Shown piece by piece: positions 55,301 through 64,000 of a stretch of DNA of 64,000 nt. The position numbers were made by a program, and so were the translations under genes. The DNA comes from Archilochus colubris (Eukaryota > Chordata > Aves > Apodiformes > Trochilidae): the NCBI GenBank assembly GCA_023079485.1, contig CM041092.1, forward strand, positions 4,402,627 to 4,466,626, in the 5' to 3' direction. Position 1 is the first letter of the stretch. Each line of letters starts with the position of its first letter. The notes under the pieces were generated by a model. It saw only the letters and a list, made by a program, of their open reading frames with translations, was not told the origin of the DNA and ran no database searches.

Positions 55301-58300
55301 TGCAACACGAGGTCCATCAGAAACCCAGTCTGTAATTAAAAAAGTCAATAATAATTAAAGAAATGGAATTCTGGGAGCATAATCATGATGGGAACAGCCA
55401 CATCTATGTGCTGAAAAATGGAGGGTTTTATTTAAAAATTGATGTTTTAACACCACCTCAGTAATAAGTGATGCTCAGCTTTAAAAGCCTGGTATCAGAT
55501 GCTGGGCTAATTAAGTGTGTTCTGAAAAAACATCGCCTACCCCACTTTTTCCTCTGACTGTAGAAGGAGAAATGTGATTAGCAGAGAAGCCCACACCTTC
55601 ATAAGAACATTTCCCAATTATTCATGTGGCTATAAATGACCTCTGGTAGCTCTTAACACAGGGAGAACTGAAGATGAACAGTACATGCCAATGGGAGAAC
55701 ACTGCAAATCCTTCCCCATTTCCCTTGAAATGAATTTTTTGGCCTTGTTATGGCAAAGAAATAAAATTGAAGACAGTTTTACCAAGGTTAAAGACCTTCT
55801 CTTGTCTTGGCCACATACTTCCAGCACCTCTCCTGTGCCAGCACCAATAATCAGGTGGCTGAGATATCGTTGGCTTCCTTAACCCTTTTTTTTTTTAAAA
55901 AAAAAAAAAACCACCTTAATGTTCAGCCTGATCCAGCTTACTGTAAAGTCATTCTTTTAGGACTGCTGGCTTATGTGTGAGACACCTCCATGGCTTGTAC
56001 AGACAGAAGAATGGAGGGATGATATCTTCAATGCTAACATATTCTTGGAGCTGCTCAAACTGGCTGCAAACCTGTTTTCTTATACATCCTCACCCGAGGG
56101 AGCACAAGGCATCTGTATTACATGAAGACCTGTGTAATCTTTCATGTTGTGTTTGTAACTATTAACTGCAGTGCAAACACCACACAATATAATAAAACAA
56201 ATTGGTTCTGTCTGAAATGGGAGAGGCAAACTTGTTAGATAAGATGAAAGTCTCTGCATTTCACTCAGAAACAAGCTTTACAGCTTAGTCATAAATACCT
56301 AAAAATCTTGTTTTCTAATAAAATGGTGATACAAGTTAATATATTTCATTTCTGGGTGGCAAATACAGCAGAAGAAAAATCCAATGTGTCCCCATGGCAA
56401 ACCTAGGATGGGAAGATGCAATGTTAGTTTTTTGATACAGCTTACCTAGAGGAACCAAGTTCAATCTAGCCCCAGCTGAGAGTTAATTCAGTCATAGTGT
56501 TTCTAACAGCAGCCTACAAAATAAATTATATCATCCTAGTACTGCCATTAAATTATGTTATGAAGGTTTGAGGCAGCAATGCTAAAACAATATCTATGAA
56601 TTTCTTTATATAGTGATCCTGAAGCATGGTTATTTCACAGTTTGCATTGTCCAATAAGCAGATTAATTTGCAGATGGTGAACCTCAGGTTTTTTCCTATT
56701 ATTTCTGGTTTCATAGAAGAATGCCCTTATTGGCCTATTCTATTTCACAATGACACTTAGATAGCTTTAAAAGTTCAGTAACAACTTAGAAAAAAGATGC
56801 CAAAAATGTCTGTAGTTATTAAAGTGACATTAGGTGCTTTAATAGTCATTTTGGTTGGGGCACACACATAATAAATAAATTCAAATGTCATAGTAACTCA
56901 AAATTTAAAAAAGAAAAAAAAAAAAGTGATCAGCAAGAAAATCAGATGTCTTACCAAACTTTGTAGGGCAACTTTTAAATTCCCTGAGAAGATTTTACTG
57001 GAAGTGATACTTAACCTTTATATATCATGATCTTGGAATGGCAAGGTCCTCAGGTCTATGGCCAGGCCAATTATCTTCAATTAAGCAATAAATGTGGAAG
57101 GTTTCTTCAGTGCCAGTATAAATACCCTCACTTTATACTGTACCTTCAGCAATATACTAAGAGTTAAAAAACAGAATAACCTCCCAGTAACATTTTAATG
57201 AAACACACCTTTATGTAACTTCACCATTTAATACCTTTCATTTAGATAAGGTTTTACAGCTGCCTTAAGGAATAAAACTGCTTGGCTCCCCTAATTTGAA
57301 ATAAAGCATATTGCCCCAGTGCTCAAGGGGTGTCTTGGCTATCCAACATGTATATTTCTTCTGGACAATGACCACATAAAAGTTTAACATGCTGAGTGTT
57401 CATTGTAAAACAGGAAATTTATTGGAACAGTTCATTTTTAAAAAATTTACTATAAAAGATTACAATCTCCTGCCCTGCAGGAACACTGGTAATATATCCT
57501 CAGCATAGCTTACTCACTGGGTCCTTTTGTTTTTCTTATCAAAGAGGTTTATGAAATAGACCTGAGACACACACTGAGATTTCTTTTTTCAAGATGCATC
57601 AAAAACAATTTTTTTCCTCAGAAGTAACATATTCTACCGAAGCAGAGACTATTTATTAGACTAAAGACAATGATTACAAAGGTATAAGAGTGGCTGGACA
57701 GACTATTCTGGCATTACCGTGGCACAAAAGACCCAAATGTTGTGGAGAAATGTGGAATACAAGATTCTCCTGGACTTTCACTGAGTGTGTAAGGGCCATT
57801 TACATCACATTTTGGTTTATAACACAATTGCAGCATAGACAGAAGTTTTGGGATTCAGAGAAAGGCTGCTATGCTTTCCCTGACCCCCCCAAAATATCAG
57901 AGAACAATTAGAGTGTAGGGAAAGAAAGAGACACAGGAAAAATTAGCCACAAATGGCTTTATAAAAATGCATTTTGCCATTTACTGCCATGTGATGTGCA
58001 CACTCATTCACTACAATACCTGTAGTGAATTCTATAATACTTGTTTTCCAAAGCAAGTCTTGCAAATTACAGCAAAACAAAAGATCAGAGTAACCATGTC
58101 CTTGCCTTAATAACTGGTGTTACCAGTCCCTTTTTATGTGACTCACTAAGCATAACCAGTTTTTTTTTAAACACTGCATTTCTTTACAAAATTGCAGGGC
58201 CAAATAGTTCTGTGAATACCACATTCAGTGGGGCTCACCTGGATGATGTTTGCCAGCCCAGAGACTCTTAAGTTAAATTACCACAGGGTTTGAGAGGACA

Positions 58301-58511
58301 AGGGCACAACAGCACACAGAAGGACACCAAAGACCATCAGAGAAGCACAACAAAGTTATTTTCTGATAAATGGCAAATATGTCCAAAGAGGAACATGAGT
58401 ATGCTATCCTTCTGGAGAGAGAAATATCATCCTCCTGGACAGAAGGCAGAGGAGAAACCCCAAACCATGATGCAGAGAACAACCCAGGACTGCAGCTCAG
58501 AGCAAATTCCT

Positions 58512-58539
58512 CAAATTTCTAAATTCAAATTTCTAAATT
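58512..58539 (+). repeat. Direct repeat, 14-bp unit twice
   Basis: CAAATTTCTAAATT occurs twice, head to tail, in otherwise unremarkable upstream sequence. Confidence 0.9.
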
Positions 58540-59474
58540 CCCCTTCCCAATGTAATGGGAATGAGGCTCACCCAAAACCTGATGAGAAGTCTGATCTGCC
58601 AAACTTGCAGGAGCAGAGGTGAAAACCTTTGCTGCTTCAGGCATTGGTTTCTGTGGTTTGAGTTGCTATCTGCATGTGAAATAAATGCATGTTGGCTGGC
58701 ACTGAGAAATCTGGGCTTATTCACTCAAAACCAGGCAGAAAGGACTCCAAAGCACCAGGCAGCTGGGCAAGAGGTCACACAGATTGCTGGATGGAGCTGC
58801 TAGACACATTTCCCTGCCCTCCAACTTCACTGGCACAAGGGAACTCACTAGGCTTAACATTAACCAAAAAAAAACAACCCAACCCAACATGGAAAGCAAT
58901 GGTACCAACTGCAGGGCAGAGAAACTTTCTTATTAACTATCTTACTATTTATTGCAGGAAAAAAAATGACATTTAAGTTGCCCTTAAATATTTTCAAATA
59001 TTTTAGGATTAATTTCTTAAAATCTGGTAAATGAAATTAAGCCTTTGTTGACCTTATATTTTGCTGCAAGATTCAGAAGCACATATGCAAATGTAACATT
59101 ACTCAAATAGATATGTTATGATCAGAATCAGGTTTTAACATGACCTTAAAAGAGACTGTGTTCAGAGCTGGATTCTCCAGAGCTCAGAAACTCTTGCTTT
59201 TCCTCTCAGTCAGAATCCCATCAGCAAAGTAATATCCAAAAGCTGCTGTTGCCAGATCCCTCAGTTCAGTTTTCTCCTTGGTTTCTAGGAGAAGTGCTGT
59301 AATTCATCCTCTAAGACACACAGATATCTCAGAATCAGAGATGCCCAGATGACAGTGCAGCTTTCCCAGAAGACACTTTGCATGAAAAGGCAAGATGAGA
59401 AACGTAAAGTTGGAAAAGAAAACTGAAACAGGTTTACTAGGACAGGAAAAGGCAGTAAAACATGGGATGAGGAA

Positions 59475-59560
59475 CAATATACAAATATATACAAATGTAC
59501 AAAATATATTGGATATATTTTTGTATATATTATTGTATATACATACAAGTATATATACAA
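59475..59560. repeat. AT-rich degenerate (TA)n/(TATATAC) patch
   Basis: Interleaved TATAT and ATACAA-like units occur over about 85 bp. It is not a clean microsatellite. Confidence 0.75.
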
Positions 59561-62500
59561 CCTGGTCTTGATGATGGCAGGGATAGGTTCCTGAGGGTCC
59601 CTTGCAGTAGGACCAACTCAAGAGGGGGTCTATGGTTCTGCCCAGCACCTGATGGATGTGGGTTCTGAAGCATGTGGTGAAAGGAGCACAGGGGAACAGC
59701 AGCCAAGCAAAGAGCAGGGGGAAAAAAAAAAGAGAGCTACCAGGCTGCCTGACTTTATTATAGGGCATGGGAGGGAATATTGACCCCTCTGTGTTCTTGT
59801 AGTCTGCAAACTCTCCTCCTTTTCTTCCTTGTACTCAAACTATGACACAGTTATTGAACCACACGTAATAACCCAACTCCTCTCAGCGTCTTTGAATCCT
59901 TCCAACAAATTGCTTTGCCTGTCTTTCAGGAGAGATTTAAAGGATTCAACTAAAAAATCTATGATGTTTCATGCCTTCTCTTTCCTGACACACTCTCTGT
60001 GGACTTGAAAAATGAAGTCAGTGCTGTAGCACAGGGGTGATGTTGTGACAGAAACGTGGTCCTTAGCTTCCAAACCAAGAAAACAGGCACTTCTTTTAGC
60101 ATGGTTTAAAATCAATCACAAGAGCTACAAATGTAAGAGTTTATCCTGTTTGCCCTTGTTTGGTTCTAGACAAATGAATTTGACTGCAATTTTTCTGTAA
60201 CATTATAATGAGACTAAAGAAACAAATACCAAATACCCATATATTTAATCAGAGACATATACTCTAATACATCAGTTGGATACAGGGAAGTATTTATACA
60301 GCCTTTATTTTGTAGATGATGTTTCCTCATGGTGAATTATTTTCCAATGTAATGATTTTATTCTGGTGGCACTGCTAATTATGGTAACATTTCTTACTGA
60401 CTAAATAAACCATCAGAAACATGCCTTTTGGATGCCTTTCTTGAAAGCTCAATCAGAATGCCAGCAAGCCCACCAAGAAGTAGTTTCCATACCATCTTTT
60501 TTCTATGAAAAATTAACATTTCTCTATTTCTACCTAGTAGGTTTTATGTTCAGTAAGTTTTCCTTGTACCTGCCCACCACACACAGCTCAGACTTCAGCT
60601 GCTCCTCCTCTGCAAGTCACAGCCACTGCCCTGCTCTGTCAGAGTCAGGATAATTTAAAGCATCATGAGCTGACATCTTACATGCTTCTGCTCTCTTTCT
60701 AAAACCAGCACTCATGCTCATCTCTTCCCAAGATAAGCTGATGGGAGGAATTACAAAACAACTCACCAGGCAAGAGGAGAGGCTGCTCAGTTTGCAGCAG
60801 AGCCCCAGCAAGCAAAATGCCTTTGAGCCTGCACCCTCCTATGTACACATGGCATGGACAGCAGCATGTGCAATGCTTCAAGAAAAGAATGGTTAAAAAA
60901 CTAGCTAACTAAATAATAATAAAACCCCCGAAAATTTGGTCTAATTTAATACTCTTCCCAGAGCAGAACCTCAGCATCCACGGAAGGGTGATAGATCTCA
61001 GCATCGCTTTACTGCCTCCCTCCCAAGACCAAACTTATCCTCAACAGGAGGAAAACAAAAACAGAGAGCTGAAAAATGAGACATAAGTAGTTCTGTGGAA
61101 ACACTGTCACCACTGCTGGAGATCCCAGAATTAAGACAAATTCCCAGATTTGACATTTTAGCAAGTAGACCTCTCTCTTTTAATCTCAATAAACCTTGAA
61201 ACATTAACCATTTTTCTAACACAGGTTATCCTTCAAATCAGAAAATAAGCTCACAGCTGTGCTTAGAGGAGTCTTGATAAAAAAAAAAAAAAAAATCTGT
61301 GAAGGGCAACAAAAAGGTTGTCAAAGAGATGGAAAAAAAACCCCAGCTTTTTGTTGTGCCCATGACCAGAAGGGGACTCTCACAATCCATGGATGTGCTC
61401 TGGCCACAGCCACTACCCCCACAGCAACACCCAACCTAAGATAGGACAGAAATGACAAAGAGAAAAGATAAAACTGCACAGATAACTACCCACTTGGCAC
61501 ATCTTAATTCTGAAGTGCTTCACTCCACAATTAAATTACTGCTTAGTCAATAGAGTTATGTTTCATGTAATATATGCTTTAATATATATGGAGATGCTGT
61601 ACTAAAATCAATGCAAATATCTCAAAAATACTTTTAATTGTTTTTTTTCTATTGAATAAAGACAGTGGATATATTAATCTCTCTGGGTAAATCTATTCCT
61701 TTCAATTTAATCTCACTCTTGTATATGCTTCATTTCTTTGTTCTGCTATGATCAGGCTCATGACTGTTACTAAACTCTGAAGCTGCTCCTCCTGAAGTGC
61801 CTGTGGTGTGGTGTGTCCGATCTATGTCTTTAGGACTAATAAGGATTTAAAGTTTTTCACACCTATCCAAGGTAACCAAAGTAGGATTATTTTCAGCAAC
61901 TTGAGAACTAATTCTTATTTCTATTTCTCTATTTAAGACTTATTTCACTTGCAAGATGAGATTTCTTATAGAACACCTCCAAGCATAAGAGATTTGGTAG
62001 GAATTTGCCATTGATGATATTTATAAATTTCAAGGACATTTTAGAATTGTCAGCATGAGGCTGCCAGTATTGTCACTCAAATTGAAGTCTTTTTTGACAA
62101 CACAGCATTTTCCCCCAAAGTTACTGACACAGATGTCTCAAGAGCAAGTCACCTGTTACATTCAGTGGTCTGTAGCTGACACTTCTCTTATTTTATATGC
62201 CAGAATGTTACTCCACTATAATTTAAAATGATTTTTCTCTTCAATGGCTTTGAAACAGATAAAGCCATTTGTAACACAAGCCAGACAATTTTTTCACTGC
62301 ACATCAGACATCTCACATTTTTCTCTTCTGCAAGAATTTCATTCACAGCAGGAAAAAGACACCTATTTAATATCATCTAGGGTAAAACTCACAGGTTTTT
62401 TTGTGTTCAATTTACCAAGAAATGCAATGAGGTTCTAAACACTTAAAGGCACCTCACGTGGCTCTGCATCTTGCTGAACAGTTTGCCAACTCAAAGGGAT

Positions 62501-63910
62501 GTCAGGAAGAAGCAGCATTTAACCAGCCGCGGTACTCACTGATTTTATGAAAGATTAAGTTTTGCCAAATTGCAAGAAGAATAATTTAGGCTTCAGAAAG
62601 TTGCTTGATGTAAGAGAATGAGCCGTGGAGATTCATTAATCAAAGTCTGTAAGGACTTCCTTAATAATCTTTCTTGTTGTTTTTAAAGGAAAAAAAAATT
62701 ATATTTAAAAAGATTTAAGGTACCTTCAGGAATCGCCTTTGTTAGAAACTCTGTTCACATTTAAGCTCCACAAATGAGATGAAATTGGTGATATCTCTTC
62801 CAGGAAAATATAGAGGAGTAATTTGTGCAAAGAATGCATAGTCAATGAAAGCATCAGAGAGAACTTATTTGGAGCTTTCTGTAGACTGTATCTATTGACA
62901 CAAAAGCATCTCAACATACATTTTGCATAACAAACTTTTTTGGGTTAATTATCCAACAAAATGCATGCAGTTAGACCTTTCTTATCTGAGATAATCTTGA
63001 CAACAAACCCAGTATTTTTAGGGTTTAACCACAAATGTCAGGTTTTGTGGTTAAAGATTAATTCCAGCATAATTTTAAAAACACCGAAACATTACTTAGA
63101 TAGCATTTGGGAAGGGCCATTCCCAGCTATAAAAGGATTCAGGGAGAAAATACTCCAGAAGAAGTTGCATACAACCTAAAATTACTTTCTTATTAAATAA
63201 ATATGTAAATTAACACAGACTTTTTATGAATGCTTAACAGAATAGGAAAATATGGGCTTTTCTAGTTTACATCACCCTTATTTTTCATCTTTGCAGTCCT
63301 ATTCCTTTTGAATTTTACTTGAAATTTTTCTCTTTCTCTACAAGCTTATTCTGCACAGCATTTGGTCAGGACCTCTGTGAAGCATATTATTTAAAAATAA
63401 AAAAGCATCCTATACTTCAGTGGTTTTGTTCCAGTGAATTTGTGTAGGTAGCCTTAACAAAATTATGACTTTTTTTTGGAAAGACCTTGCTGCTGAACCA
63501 CTAAATTATCTTTACTGTACTGTAACGTGCCTCTACAACAGTGTTCAGTAAAAGCAATCAGGCCATATTTTCCACTCATGCTTATGTAAATCAAAAATAA
63601 ATCATTTGAAGCCAGCAGGTGTGACCCAGGGAGAACAGGTTCCCAGCTGTTAAGTATGGGCTTAGTCAGGAAAGATTTGTTGGATTCTGTTGTTTATGCT
63701 AAATGCAAGTAAAGAGCAGATTTATCTTTCTTCCTGCTTTATAGAACACGCCTGGAATTGGGGTTTTTGTAAAATGTGTTATCACTTTGTTTTTCCCTGA
63801 ATGTACACAGTGTGTTTGCTGCTGCACAGAGCAGTGATCTCTTTCACAGATGTGACCTTGGTACTCACTGACATCCTCCTGTCACCTCAACATCCTCCTC
63901 TTTACACTTA

Positions 63911-64000
63911 TCATAGAATCACACAATGGTTTGGGTTGGAAGGAACTTAAAAGATGCAGTTCCAACCCCTGCCATGGCAGGGACACCTCCCACCAGCCCA
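63911..64000 (-). mobile_element. CR1 LINE 3' end, cut by window edge
   Basis: TCATAGAATCACACAATGG, then GGTTGGAAGGAACTT and a CCAACCCCTGCCATGGCAGGGACA-like stretch (here CCAACCCCTGCCATGG then CAGGGACA) form a standard CR1 3' terminus in reverse orientation. The element continues to the right of the window. Confidence 0.85.

Larger units (their letters stand above)
52366..63910. other. Unannotated AT-rich stretch
   Basis: I recognise no gene, RNA gene or transposon between the two rightmost CR1 elements. There are only short direct repeats and AT-rich low-complexity patches. Confidence 0.6.

Noticed and set aside
59304..59768. 154-codon hydrophobic frame on the minus strand
   Set aside because: Part of it is translated AT microsatellite (Tyr/Ile-rich) and part is unremarkable. 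No family signature was seen.
35039..64000. CRISPR arrays, operons, tRNA or rRNA genes, or viral genomes
   Set aside because: No regularly spaced repeats, clustered bacterial-type genes, cloverleaf or rRNA signatures were seen. The only arrays are simple-sequence repeats.

Overview
This is a vertebrate nuclear genomic window, almost certainly from a bird. The base composition is AT-rich. Single-copy coding sequence is split into small exons with consensus splice sites. The recognisable interspersed repeats are CR1 LINE 3' ends carrying the characteristic short terminal repeat (TCATAGAA-type on the reverse strand). CR1s also occur in turtles and crocodilians, so the bird call is an inference from CR1 dominance, low repeat density and a compact gene. 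I see nothing bacterial, plasmid-like or operon-like.

The only gene I can identify is KYNU (kynureninase), on the minus strand. Nine coding exons lie between 35017 (start codon) and 5039, in transcription order: 34849-35017, 29762-29882, 23121-23203, 16568-16629, 15350-15421, 13870-13944, 12383-12529, 5884-5982 and 5039-5112. Their phases join without a break into 300 complete codons plus two bases. Numbering matches human KYNU with no insertion or deletion. The PLP-binding lysine falls at residue 276, and the other cofactor and substrate contacts that fall in this part of the protein are present. The C-terminal ~165 residues must lie beyond the left edge of the window. No promoter or non-coding first exon could be identified on the right.

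Layout: 1-5038 is intron downstream of the last visible exon. 5039-35038 is KYNU exons and introns, with two CR1 insertions, a 290-bp tandem duplication, a CpG-enriched patch and two G-quadruplex motifs. From 35039 to 64000 is KYNU upstream sequence, either 5' intron or intergenic. It holds three more CR1 elements (35365, 51421, 63911) and a striking 509-bp uninterrupted homopurine tract (47713-48221). I recognise no second gene there.

The observations most worth checking are: a weak KYNU 5' splice site (GTCAGA) followed 28 nt later by a five-run G-quadruplex motif on the sense strand; the three-phase homopurine satellite; the tandem duplication beside a CR1; and a phase-symmetric exon-like open segment at 39295-39492 that I cannot assign. 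I found no convincing previously undescribed system.
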